This document shows, one piece after another, positions 1 to 7,550 of a DNA stretch of 17,463 bases. The position numbers were made by a program, and so were the translations under genes. Positions within the stretch are counted from its first letter, which is position 1. Every line of letters begins with the position of its first letter. Source of the stretch: Prevotellaceae bacterium UBA5903 (GTDB taxonomy: Bacteria > Bacteroidota > Bacteroidia > Bacteroidales > Bacteroidaceae); NCBI GenBank assembly GCA_002431845.1, contig DJEH01000043.1, forward strand, positions 1 through 17,463. Direction: 5' to 3'. Under the pieces are notes generated by a model. The model made no database searches, was not told where the DNA came from, and was given only the letters and a program-made list of their open reading frames with translations.

Positions 1-57
1 TACTTATATAAATAATTTTGAACACCTACTTATAACTACTAAAGAATTATAATACTC

Positions 58-831
58 ATGAACAGAATAAAAGAACTCTTTCAAAATAAAAAGTCAAACA
101 TACTTTCTGTATATTTCTGTGCAGGCTACCCAACCCTTGATGGCACTGTTTCAACGCTCAAGGCACTGCAACAAGGAGGAGTAGATATGGTAGAAATTGG
201 CATACCCTTTAGCGACCCATTAGCCGATGGGCCAACCATACAAGCAGCAGCTTCAAAGGCACTTAAAAATGGTATGTCGCTACACAAACTCTTTGACCAA
301 CTCAAGGATATTCGCCAATCAATCCATGTGCCACTCATCCTAATGGGTTACCTCAATCCAATCCTTCATTATGGCTACGAAGCTTTTTGCAGCAAATGCA
401 AGGAAGTGGGTATCGATGGGCTTATCATACCCGATCTACCTTTCGACCAGTTTGAAAAGGAATACTTAAACACCACACGTGAGTATGGCATAGAAATGGT
501 TTTTCTCGTAACACCCGAAACCTCCGAAGAGCGCATACGCACCATTGATGCCAACACCAATGGCTTTATCTATGCCGTTAGTTCGGCATCCGTTACTGGA
601 GCACAATCATCATTCAACGATGCTAAACAAGCTTACTTTAAACGCCTTGAAAGCATGCACCTCAACAATCCGCAATTGGTAGGTTTTGGCATTTCAAACC
701 TTGCCACCCGACAAGCTGCAGAGGCTCATACCGCAGGCGTTATTGTTGGCTCTAAATTTGTGTCTTTGCTCTCAAACGCTGCCACTCCCGCCGAGGCAGT
801 TAAGCAACTCATGCAAGCTCTCAACGAATAA
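58..831 (+). CDS. trpA: Tryptophan synthase alpha subunit
   Basis: Cytoplasmic alpha subunit of tryptophan synthase. It cleaves indole-3-glycerol phosphate to indole and glyceraldehyde 3-phosphate and passes indole to the TrpB partner, the last step of tryptophan synthesis. The 257 residues form a full-length TIM barrel. The family motif around residues 43-59 (VDMVEIGIPFSDPLADGP) carries the two catalytic acids, seen here as Glu46 and Asp57. The phosphate-binding end is visible as GFGISN and, near the C-terminus, GVIVGSKFV. The start at 58 matches the usual N-terminus. The 57 bases upstream are AT-rich with no gene, so trpB and the rest of a trp operon would lie outside the window. It converges with the peptide-locus genes and is a chromosomal housekeeping neighbour, not part of that system. 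Confidence 0.97.
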   Translation: MNRIKELFQNKKSNILSVYFCAGYPTLDGTVSTLKALQQGGVDMVEIGIPFSDPLADGPTIQAAASKALKNGMSLHKLFDQLKDIRQSIHVPLILMGYLNPILHYGYEAFCSKCKEVGIDGLIIPDLPFDQFEKEYLNTTREYGIEMVFLVTPETSEERIRTIDANTNGFIYAVSSASVTGAQSSFNDAKQAYFKRLESMHLNNPQLVGFGISNLATRQAAEAHTAGVIVGSKFVSLLSNAATPAEAVKQLMQALNE

Positions 832-896
832 AAAGCAACGCACAAAACAGCATTTAGGTTGCTATAGTTTATATTCTACCTTTTTTTGAAAAACAA

Positions 897-934
897 CAAA
901 AGCCTTTAAATCCCCTTATTTTAGGGAGCTTTTG
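897..934. terminator. Hairpin, probable bidirectional terminator
   Basis: An outer 7-bp stem (caaaagc 897-903 with gcttttg 928-934) encloses an inner 4-bp stem (tccc 911-914 with ggga 924-927). Read on the - strand it is followed by a T-rich run (ttgttttt), as expected for a terminator of transcription arriving from the barrel gene. On the + strand it lies about 65 bp after the trpA stop, without a clear T-tract. The internal bulge lowers confidence. Confidence 0.5.
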
Positions 935-957
935 ACAGTTAAGCACATATTCTCTTG

Positions 958-1045
958 GCGTATCACGGCCGTGATACGCTCGTATCATGGGCGTGATACG
1001 AGCGTATCGTGGGCGTGATACGCTCGTATCACGGCCGTGATACGC
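958..1045. repeat. Array of four tandem GC-rich palindromes
   Basis: There are four palindromic units of 20-22 bp at about 22-bp spacing: 958-979, 981-1000, 1002-1023 and 1025-1044. Units 1 and 4 share the perfect palindrome CGTATCACGGCCGTGATACG. Units 2 and 3 have the same arms with changed centres (ATGGGCGTG and GTGGGCGTG in place of ACGGCCGTG). The array is much more GC-rich than its surroundings and sits between convergent genes. It could be a bidirectional terminator or supercoil-linked element, a repetitive extragenic palindrome cluster, or a binding array for a dimeric protein. The sequence alone does not decide between these. Confidence 0.9.
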
Positions 1046-1076
1046 TAACATAAAAGCGTTATAGTGATAAAAGGAT

Positions 1077-1120
1077 GCATATTATACATCAAAAAAACGC
1101 ATACCATACATCAAAACAAC
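1077..1120. repeat. Two-copy 22-bp tandem direct repeat
   Basis: Units 1077-1098 and 1099-1120 are adjacent 22-bp copies of a gcat..atacatcaaaa.aac pattern with three mismatches. A further partial start (gtat) follows at 1121. The function is unknown. It lies between the palindrome array and the end of the barrel gene. Confidence 0.65.
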
Positions 1121-1177
1121 GTATGATATGCGCACAAAATACTAACTATGAACTATATCTCATATAGCCCTCTCCTT

Positions 1178-4048
1178 TTATCGTTTCTTTGGCTTTACAT
1201 CTAATCGGTACACAATGTGCAATGTTGCATACGATGGTATCGTGTTATACCATGTCTCCGTACGACCTTGGGCATTTACCGTACGGCGCACAGTTGATAT
1301 TTGATGCAAAAGGTCAAATCCATTAGCCTTGGCAACCCATTGTTTTCTTTTGCCAAAGGCCTTCGACAACGAAGCATTCCAAACCCAATTAGTTGTGTTC
1401 ATGCTGGCATCATTGTAGCCTCGACGACAATATACCATCAAGTCTGTGTCAAAATCTATGCCCCAAACGAGTGGCGAACTAAATGAAATGCCATAGTTGA
1501 AATCGGTGTAAGAAAACTTGTCGAACGTATGTTGTTCGCTGCACATCTGTGTCCAATAAACCTCGGCAATGCCTCTTATTGTAGCTTTCTTTACACGATA
1601 CGAAATACGCAATTCGTGCATTTGCGTCAAGCTATTTACAGATAGTATGCTTTGCATATCAGCATTTGTTCCCTCTGTTGCATATTCATTGCTATGACGA
1701 TAAGCACCTTGAAAATGGTAGTCCCAACGCAAGCCCTTGGGCAAATCTGCAAGGGCTATTCCCAAGAATACATTTGAAAACCAATTGCCATTTATATTTT
1801 GAGGCTTATAAATCGTAACGCCCGTAGCACTATCGTAAGTACGTGCACGGCTTACGGCATTATCCGTCTTCTGATAGCTAATACTAGCTGCGTAGCTACG
1901 CCAAGTTGGGCGGCCTGTCTGACGTTCAAATCTCAACGTTGAACGATACGAACGCTCTGGCTTTAGCAGACTATTGCCATAATATTTTATCAATGGGTCT
2001 GTCTCGTCACGCACATCGAGCAAATAGTTTAAGTTGGGCAGCGTATTGACTATATTACCACTCAATTGCAAGCGCTTTCCTTCTCCATCAATCACATTGC
2101 CCAATGCGAGCGTAAGGGATGGATTATAAACAAAGTCGTTTTTTGCATAGCCCTTAGCCTCAGCGTTACGGTAATCATTGATGCGTCTACGCATGACAGA
2201 CATAGCCGAATTAAAATCTACAGAAAAGCTATTCCATGAAAATCTCAACCTTGGAGTAATGTTGTTGCTACGCTCTAAGCGAGTTGTATGATAGCTATTC
2301 TTTTGGTCGAGCACCCACTCGATAGCGTCACTGGCTGAGGGGGTGAGCAACGTGTTATTATATAGCAAGTCTTGATGACCTGAATGAAATTCTTGTGAAT
2401 AATCATAAGCCAAATTGAATAACAATTTCACCTTTTGACTTTTAATCAAGCTTGGCGAAAAATAATTAAGCCCCAACTTATAACTATAATCAAACGTTGG
2501 TCGATTGGCTGTTTTATTCTCCTTAAAATTTTCACTCTCACGCTCTTTATATCTTACAGCATCTTCCCAAACGCTTTCTGAAGTTGTCTTGTTGTAAGCG
2601 AAATTGCAATCATAATTCACATAACCTCCTTTCATTCCCATGTTTAGTCCTCTTAAATCGCTTAAACCAACACGGGTTCCCCATTGACTAACACGCTGAT
2701 AATTATAGCGTGTACGAGCATAAAGCGTATCTATTGCAGACGTAATCACCGGTTGCATTTGCGTTGATGCATCTATGCCTCTTTCCTTGTTGTGAGTGTA
2801 ATAAGCACTTGGGGTTAAGGTCATGCCAATAAAGCTACAACGCGCATACAATTCTGAGTTCCAACGCAAATCCAACATAGTTTGCTTGTTTTCAGACATT
2901 GCCTGTGAGTAGATATTTCCGTCATTATAGAAATTTTCTATATTGTTTGTTGTTTTATTCAAAGTTTCTTGGCGTTGCGCTTGCAAGGACGTGCTAAACC
3001 TCATATCCTTGCCTTTAGGATTAAGAGAAAAATTAATGCCACCCATGTATATTTTCTTTTCACCCGTAGATGGATCAACTTTTCTCCACTCACCACTTCC
3101 GCTTGGATTGGATGATGCATTTAGATTATTAGCATTGGCATAGAAGGCAAGCGATGAGTGATTGGTATAGCGCATAGCAAACAAGCGAGCGAGCCATTTG
3201 GTGTCCCAACCACCTTGCAAATTGCTACCACCAGCCACTTCATAATTAGAAATCCAACCTTGGGCATATTCGCGCTTTAGCTGTACATCCATTGTCAAAG
3301 GATCGTTTTCCTTTTCAGCAAAACTGCGCATATCTCGATCCTTACCATACGGATTATCATGGAACACACGTATTTTGTTTACTGTATAGGCAGGAAGGTT
3401 GCTCAAAGCGATCTTTGGGTCTCCACTAAAAAAATCACGCCCATTAATCGTAAGGTTTTTTACCAATTTTCCATTTACCTTAATTTGCCCATTATCATCC
3501 AAAGTTGCACCAGGCAAAGCACGTATCAAGTTATCGAGCATAGAGCCTTGCGACATTCTGAATGCTGCAGCATTGTATTCTATGGTATCACCTTTCATCA
3601 CAAACTGAATGCGTGAAGCCTTTACCGTTGCTTCTCCCAAATCATATTTGAGTTCTTCAAACAAACGTATTGGATCATTCACACTAAATCCTTGTGGAAA
3701 CTTGCCATACCATGTTTTCTTTACTTTGTTACTAACCCATACTGTATTATATCCTTTCGCCTCAATCTTGAACAAATAGGTGTTACGCAAGGGGAGCATA
3801 CAACCACCATAGCAACGAAACGTTTCGTCAGTCTGCTCTCTACCTCTTAAGTATATTTTAGGCACAGAATCTAATAGCATTGTTGCGCTATCCGCCTCGT
3901 ATACAGAAATATGTGCTTGGGTAATATCTTTTTCAAAAAAACCATCTACTACTTGCAAACTCCACAATTTAATGCTATCATTACTTGCCTGCTGAGCGTA
4001 TAAAGGAATAGTGAGGAGAAACAATAAAACGAGTGTTAATCTTTTCAT
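1178..4048 (-). CDS. Outer-membrane beta-barrel protein B (OMP_b-brl_3 / TonB-receptor-like)
   Basis: Large outer-membrane barrel of 956 residues. The reading frame is open up to 4114, but the start at 4048 is chosen because it gives a clean signal peptide (MKRLTLVLLFLLTIPLYAQ, cut after AQ near residue 19) and matches both paralogues. Residues about 25-110 look like a carboxypeptidase-regulatory-type beta sandwich (VVDGFFEKDITQAHISVYE). Residues about 138-260 are a plug-like region with LPGATLDDNGQIKVNGK, NGRDFFSGDP and NLPAYTVNKI, typical of the Bacteroidetes barrel family PF14905. The rest, rich in alternating aromatic strands, should form the barrel. It follows precursor peptide B after a 162-bp gap with a large hairpin and closes the operon. 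Its first 270 and last 115 residues are very close to barrel A. Role inferred: export, reception or immunity for peptide B. No TonB box was identified. Confidence 0.85.
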   Translation of the reverse strand: MKRLTLVLLFLLTIPLYAQQASNDSIKLWSLQVVDGFFEKDITQAHISVYEADSATMLLDSVPKIYLRGREQTDETFRCYGGCMLPLRNTYLFKIEAKGYNTVWVSNKVKKTWYGKFPQGFSVNDPIRLFEELKYDLGEATVKASRIQFVMKGDTIEYNAAAFRMSQGSMLDNLIRALPGATLDDNGQIKVNGKLVKNLTINGRDFFSGDPKIALSNLPAYTVNKIRVFHDNPYGKDRDMRSFAEKENDPLTMDVQLKREYAQGWISNYEVAGGSNLQGGWDTKWLARLFAMRYTNHSSLAFYANANNLNASSNPSGSGEWRKVDPSTGEKKIYMGGINFSLNPKGKDMRFSTSLQAQRQETLNKTTNNIENFYNDGNIYSQAMSENKQTMLDLRWNSELYARCSFIGMTLTPSAYYTHNKERGIDASTQMQPVITSAIDTLYARTRYNYQRVSQWGTRVGLSDLRGLNMGMKGGYVNYDCNFAYNKTTSESVWEDAVRYKERESENFKENKTANRPTFDYSYKLGLNYFSPSLIKSQKVKLLFNLAYDYSQEFHSGHQDLLYNNTLLTPSASDAIEWVLDQKNSYHTTRLERSNNITPRLRFSWNSFSVDFNSAMSVMRRRINDYRNAEAKGYAKNDFVYNPSLTLALGNVIDGEGKRLQLSGNIVNTLPNLNYLLDVRDETDPLIKYYGNSLLKPERSYRSTLRFERQTGRPTWRSYAASISYQKTDNAVSRARTYDSATGVTIYKPQNINGNWFSNVFLGIALADLPKGLRWDYHFQGAYRHSNEYATEGTNADMQSILSVNSLTQMHELRISYRVKKATIRGIAEVYWTQMCSEQHTFDKFSYTDFNYGISFSSPLVWGIDFDTDLMVYCRRGYNDASMNTTNWVWNASLSKAFGKRKQWVAKANGFDLLHQISTVRRTVNAQGRTETWYNTIPSYATLHIVYRLDVKPKKR

Positions 4049-4117
4049 GGTTATTTGCATTTTAAGGTGAGTCATATAAGGTAAGGTTAAAAAATAAATT
4101 AAGCAGGTAGCCAAAAT

Positions 4118-4186
4118 TAGTTTTTATTTGAAGTACTCTATCAAAATGCTACTGTGCCTCCGATAGAGTGCTTCAAATAAAAACTA
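4118..4186 (-). promoter_or_regulatory. 25-bp-stem intercistronic hairpin
   Basis: Arms 4118-4142 and 4162-4186 are complementary over 25 bp with a single G-T type mismatch; the loop is 19 nt (4143-4161). It lies between the stop of peptide gene B and the start of barrel B. Read on the - strand it is followed by ATTTTGG, which is only weakly U-rich. It may act as a leaky terminator or 3' stabiliser that gives more peptide mRNA than barrel mRNA, or as an RNase processing site. Confidence 0.85.
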
Positions 4187-4210
4187 AGATAATGAAGATG
4201 GAATTTTAAA

Positions 4211-4459
4211 TCAGTCTCCCTCAGCGAAGAAGTAATGGTACTCAACGCAATGTGGTTTGCTGCATAGTTCTGCACATTGTGCCGAACATGTCTGACCAGA
4301 AGCAAGATGCAGATACTGCTCTGCACTTGTTCCATCGTTGTAAATAAACTTGCATGAGCAATTCCTATAATATGCCAAACCGCCAGTGATTTCCTTCATC
4401 TCATCTATAGTGAGAGGTTGTCCTTTCAAGGGACTTTTGGGAATTCTTAATCTTTTCAT
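4211..4459 (-). CDS. Precursor peptide B, double-glycine leader, six cysteines
   Basis: Small secreted-peptide precursor of 82 residues. Residues 1-27 form a leader ending in the double-glycine site of C39 peptidase transporters (LTIDEMKEITGG, cut after Gly27). Such leaders resemble the Bacteroidales GG natural-product precursors. The predicted mature part is 55 residues with six cysteines at 34, 36, 58, 62, 66 and 71, arranged CSC then CxxxCxxxCxxxxC, plus a [D/N]GTS motif. It is closely related to precursor A (same leader, same cysteine pattern). It has its own promoter at 4525-4556, follows the HlyD-like gene, and precedes barrel B. The cysteines and the VKOR/thioredoxin gene suggest up to three disulfides. 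No radical SAM or lanthipeptide enzyme is nearby. Bacteriocin, toxin and signal peptide are all possible. Confidence 0.88.
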   Translation of the reverse strand: MKRLRIPKSPLKGQPLTIDEMKEITGGLAYYRNCSCKFIYNDGTSAEQYLHLASGQTCSAQCAELCSKPHCVEYHYFFAEGD

Positions 4460-4524
4460 AACACTAAAATTAAGTTATTAACTAAAATGATAAAATCTTC
4501 GTATTATTGTACAAATTATAGAAG

Positions 4525-4556
4525 CAAATATATATATTTTTTCCTTACATTGCAAA
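4525..4556 (-). promoter_or_regulatory. Bacteroidetes-type promoter for peptide B
   Basis: On the - strand, TTTG (4556-4553) is separated by exactly 20 bp from TATATTTG (4532-4525), a full match to the Bacteroidetes -33/-7 consensus (TAnnTTTG). It lies in the 151-bp gap between the HlyD-like gene and peptide gene B and predicts a 5' leader of roughly 60 nt. It allows peptide B and barrel B to be expressed independently of the upstream operon. Confidence 0.75.
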
Positions 4557-4610
4557 TTATCTTTATAAAAGAATATCTTTCAATGAACATCTAATACTTT
4601 ACTGAAATTA

Positions 4611-5324
4611 TCAATACTTAATATGGAAAGTAGGCAATAAGTACTCTATGAGTCTTTTGTCCTTAATAATTATGTCGGCTTCAGCATTTAAAATGAGCAT
4701 AGAATATTGTGTAATATCAATGGTAGGAAAAACAACTTCTATAATATAGCGTCCATTCTCATCAGGATAAGTAGCCTTACTTTTTATTTTTCCTTTTATT
4801 TTATTATAATCACTATTAATAATCACACGTTGTCCTTTAGCAATTTTACCGGCCTCATCTGCACTTGCATATATCACACCCGATGAACAATAGGCATGAA
4901 GTGGAGCAATAACAAATAACGATGCATCTTTAGGTAGCATATTACCCACGGTGCATTCCGAAACATAATTCACAAATCCCTTTGCAGGGGATAATAGTGT
5001 GCTATCACAATCTGAAAATCTAATAATGGCCAATGGCTGTCCACTCCTTACGGTATCACCATTTCTAACCATAACCTGCTGCAATATACATGGCTGAGAA
5101 ATTAGTATTTGCATAGCAGGTGGAGTAGGAAGAAGTTTTACATGTGCTTTTACTTTTTCTGGATAACGAAAAAAATAACTTGCAACCACAAGCATTGCCA
5201 TAATGATTGCTATAAGCGATATGCCCCAACGCATTATCCAATGCGGAACACCTCCCATCACTTCTTGCACCTCTTCACTACGTAAATTGCAATCATCTAA
5301 TTGCTGCTTTTTGTTCTCGCTCAT
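4611..5324 (-). CDS. Short HlyD-family periplasmic adaptor subunit
   Basis: Membrane-fusion (adaptor) protein expected to link the inner-membrane ABC exporter to the cell envelope. It has 237 residues: a cytoplasmic N-terminus with the RSEEVQEVMGG..HWIMRWG motif typical of Bacteroidetes HlyD proteins, one transmembrane helix at about 30-53, a biotinyl-lipoyl-like segment at about 75-130 (VMVRNGDTVRSGQPLAII, then SPAKGFVNY), and a beta-barrel-like C-terminal region (GKIKSKATYPDENGRYIIEVVF). The long periplasmic coiled-coil hairpin that contacts TolC in classical HlyD is missing, so it is about half the usual length. Its start overlaps the ABC transporter stop by 4 bp (ATGA, 5321-5324), implying translational coupling and a joint complex. 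Confidence 0.88.
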   Translation of the reverse strand: MSENKKQQLDDCNLRSEEVQEVMGGVPHWIMRWGISLIAIIMAMLVVASYFFRYPEKVKAHVKLLPTPPAMQILISQPCILQQVMVRNGDTVRSGQPLAIIRFSDCDSTLLSPAKGFVNYVSECTVGNMLPKDASLFVIAPLHAYCSSGVIYASADEAGKIAKGQRVIINSDYNKIKGKIKSKATYPDENGRYIIEVVFPTIDITQYSMLILNAEADIIIKDKRLIEYLLPTFHIKY

Positions 5325-7537
5325 TGTCCCAATTCTAATTGATTTTTTATCAATGTATAGTAAGCGCCTTCTTTGGCTATTAGCTCTTGATGCGTACCTT
5401 GTTCTATCACCTTGCCTTTATCAAGAACTACAATATTATCAGCATCGCATACCGTACTCAAACGATGTGCCACTATCACAACCGTTCTGCCTTTGTAAAA
5501 CTCATGCAAGTTCTCCATAATAACACGCTCATTGTTGGCATCCAATGAATTGGTAGCCTCATCAAAAAAGATAAATTCAGGGTTTTTATAAACCGCACGA
5601 GCTATCAATATTCGTTGCCGTTGCCCCGCACTCACACCATTACCTTCCATACCAATCTTTGTGTTATAGCCTAATGGCAAAGACTCTATAAAACTTTCTG
5701 CATTGGCCACATGTGCTGCTTCTCTTAAACGATGAACGTCTACCCTATCAGCACTTACGGCTATATTTTTGGCTATGCTATCTGAAAAGATGAAGCTCTC
5801 TTGCATCACAGACCCCGTTTTACTACGCCACAAATGTGGATTTATCATACAAAGAGGAGTACTCCCTAACTTTATTTGCCCCTTATTAGGTTCATAAAAG
5901 CCTTGCAACAATTTGATTAACGTGGTTTTGCCACTCCCGCTTGCTCCTACTATTGCCGTTACTTTATGGGCTGGTATGGTTAAATTCACACCATCTAATG
6001 CATAATCTCTATCTGCCCCACTATAACTAAACGAAACATTGTCTATATGGATATCTGCACATTCGGGCAAATAGGATAGCTTACATTCAATATCCGCTTC
6101 TTCATCTTTTTTTTCGTGCACTTCGTTCAAGCGCTCAAGACTTATCTGTGCATCTTGAAAAGATTGTGCAAAACCAATAAATTCGCTTATTGGTGCTGAA
6201 ACCTGCCCTATAATATAGGTAAGCGACATCATCATGCCCAATGTCATATTACCATCTACAACCGATTTGGCAGCAATGAAAGAAATAATAATGCTTGTAG
6301 TTTGCGTAAAAAATACTGAGCCGACTTGTTGTATTTGCCCCAATGTCAAACCCTTCACACTTATCTTAAAAAGTTTGACTTGTATATGTTCCCATTCCCA
6401 ACGTTTTTGGCGTTCGCAATTGTTCAACTTTATTTCTTGCATGCCTTGTATGAGTTGAATAAGTTTGCTCTGTTCGCCAGCTGCTTGATTGAATCTGCGA
6501 ATATCCAATTCACGACGAAACTTCATGAAAGAGAGTATCCACAATACGTAGAGAGAGTTTCCCAATAGGAATATCCCCAATATCAGCCCATTGTAATAAG
6601 CTAATATCGCTGCAAATACAAAGAAGTTTGCGACAGAAAAGATAATATTAATGGCATTACCCATCAAAAACGACTTGATACGCCCATGATCACCAATGCG
6701 TTGCATGATGTCGCCCGTCATCTTCGTATCGAAATAATGGAGCGGAAGCTTCATCAATTTCATCAAGAAATCAGATATAAGAGCTATATCTATTCGCGAA
6801 TTGATATGTAGAATAATCCAACTACGAATAAAGCCAACTATCAATTGAGCAACAAATAGTGCTAATTGTGCTATAAGTATAAGCGTGATAAACCCAAGGT
6901 TGCGATCTTTTATACCTACATCAACCAAGGCTTGCGTTAAAAAAGGAAATGCCATTTGGAGTAAACTACCTAATGCCATCCCTATGATTAATTGCGCAAA
7001 CTGACTTTTATATGGAAAGAGATAACGCATGAAATAAGCCAAATTTCTCTTCGTGGTTTTCTCTGGTTCTCCCTCCATATCTTTAAAGTCAGGTCCTGGC
7101 TCAAGTAGCAAAGCTATGCCTTTATCCTCTCCTTGTTCTTTAGTAGAGTACCAACATTTTTCAAACGAAGTTTGATTGTATTTCAACAAGCTACTGGCGG
7201 GGTCGGCTATATAAAAAACATAGTCGCCCCTCCAGTTCTTTTTAACTTTATAGCATACCACAAAGTGATTTTGATTCCAATGCAAAATACAAGGTAACTG
7301 CACCTCTTCGGCAAGTTGTTTTAATGATATTCTAACGCCAATAGTGCGCATACCAATGTATTCTGCTGCATCGCTAATGCCCAACATTGATACTCCCTCA
7401 CGCGTAATAAAAGACCTCTCGCGCAATGTCTGCAATGTATAATGACGACCATAATATTTGGCAATCATGCGCAAACAGGTAGGGCCACAATCCATTGCAT
7501 CAAATTGGGCATAGTGTGGGAATTTTCTCATCATCAA
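5321..7537 (-). CDS. C39 peptidase-containing ABC transporter (double-glycine peptide exporter)
   Basis: Inner-membrane exporter that removes double-glycine leaders and pumps the mature peptide out. It has 738 residues, full length for the family. The N-terminal C39 cysteine protease (1-125) shows Gln11, catalytic Cys17 in DCGPTCL, His91 in NHFVV and Asp112 in ADPAS, so it should be active. A six-helix ABC membrane domain covers about 165-460. The nucleotide-binding domain has Walker A GASGSGKTT (531-539), signature VSAGQ (635-639, where LSGGQ is standard), Walker B FIFFDE (655-660) and H-loop His691. Three ATGs in a row open the gene, so the exact start could be one or two codons later. It lies 13 bp after barrel A and overlaps the adaptor gene by 4 bp. 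The obvious substrates are precursors A and B. Confidence 0.96.
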   Translation of the reverse strand: MMMRKFPHYAQFDAMDCGPTCLRMIAKYYGRHYTLQTLRERSFITREGVSMLGISDAAEYIGMRTIGVRISLKQLAEEVQLPCILHWNQNHFVVCYKVKKNWRGDYVFYIADPASSLLKYNQTSFEKCWYSTKEQGEDKGIALLLEPGPDFKDMEGEPEKTTKRNLAYFMRYLFPYKSQFAQLIIGMALGSLLQMAFPFLTQALVDVGIKDRNLGFITLILIAQLALFVAQLIVGFIRSWIILHINSRIDIALISDFLMKLMKLPLHYFDTKMTGDIMQRIGDHGRIKSFLMGNAINIIFSVANFFVFAAILAYYNGLILGIFLLGNSLYVLWILSFMKFRRELDIRRFNQAAGEQSKLIQLIQGMQEIKLNNCERQKRWEWEHIQVKLFKISVKGLTLGQIQQVGSVFFTQTTSIIISFIAAKSVVDGNMTLGMMMSLTYIIGQVSAPISEFIGFAQSFQDAQISLERLNEVHEKKDEEADIECKLSYLPECADIHIDNVSFSYSGADRDYALDGVNLTIPAHKVTAIVGASGSGKTTLIKLLQGFYEPNKGQIKLGSTPLCMINPHLWRSKTGSVMQESFIFSDSIAKNIAVSADRVDVHRLREAAHVANAESFIESLPLGYNTKIGMEGNGVSAGQRQRILIARAVYKNPEFIFFDEATNSLDANNERVIMENLHEFYKGRTVVIVAHRLSTVCDADNIVVLDKGKVIEQGTHQELIAKEGAYYTLIKNQLELGQ

Positions 7538-7550
7538 ATGTTTTGTTATA

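Larger units (their letters stand above)
832..1177. other. Convergent intergenic region with palindromes
   Basis: This 346-bp spacer separates trpA (+) from the last barrel gene of the peptide locus (-). It holds no convincing gene. It contains a terminator-like hairpin (897-934), four GC-rich palindromes in tandem (958-1045) and a two-copy 22-bp direct repeat (1077-1120), each listed separately. Frames that stay open through the palindromes are repetitive artefacts. Confidence 0.8.

Noticed and set aside
958..1045. Palindrome array as a CRISPR array
   Set aside because: The units are palindromes without unique spacers of constant length, and no cas gene is present.
869..1051. 60-residue open frame on the - strand across the palindrome array
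   Set aside because: Its sequence is the translated palindrome repeated (YHGRDT...), with no homology-like features; it is an artefact of the repeat.
3359..3616. Frames opposite the plug region of barrel B (and 9738-10026 opposite barrel A)
   Set aside because: Shadow frames of the conserved plug coding sequence, with no start context or recognisable protein features.
4049..4114. Upstream extension of the barrel B frame to an ATG at 4114
   Set aside because: The extra 22 residues place a second hydrophobic stretch before a standard signal peptide and are absent in both paralogues. The ATG at 4048 fits better.
5243..5270. EEVQEVMGG in the adaptor looks like a double-glycine leader site
   Set aside because: The segment is part of the usual N-terminal motif of Bacteroidetes HlyD proteins ahead of the membrane helix; a cleavable leader there is not supported.
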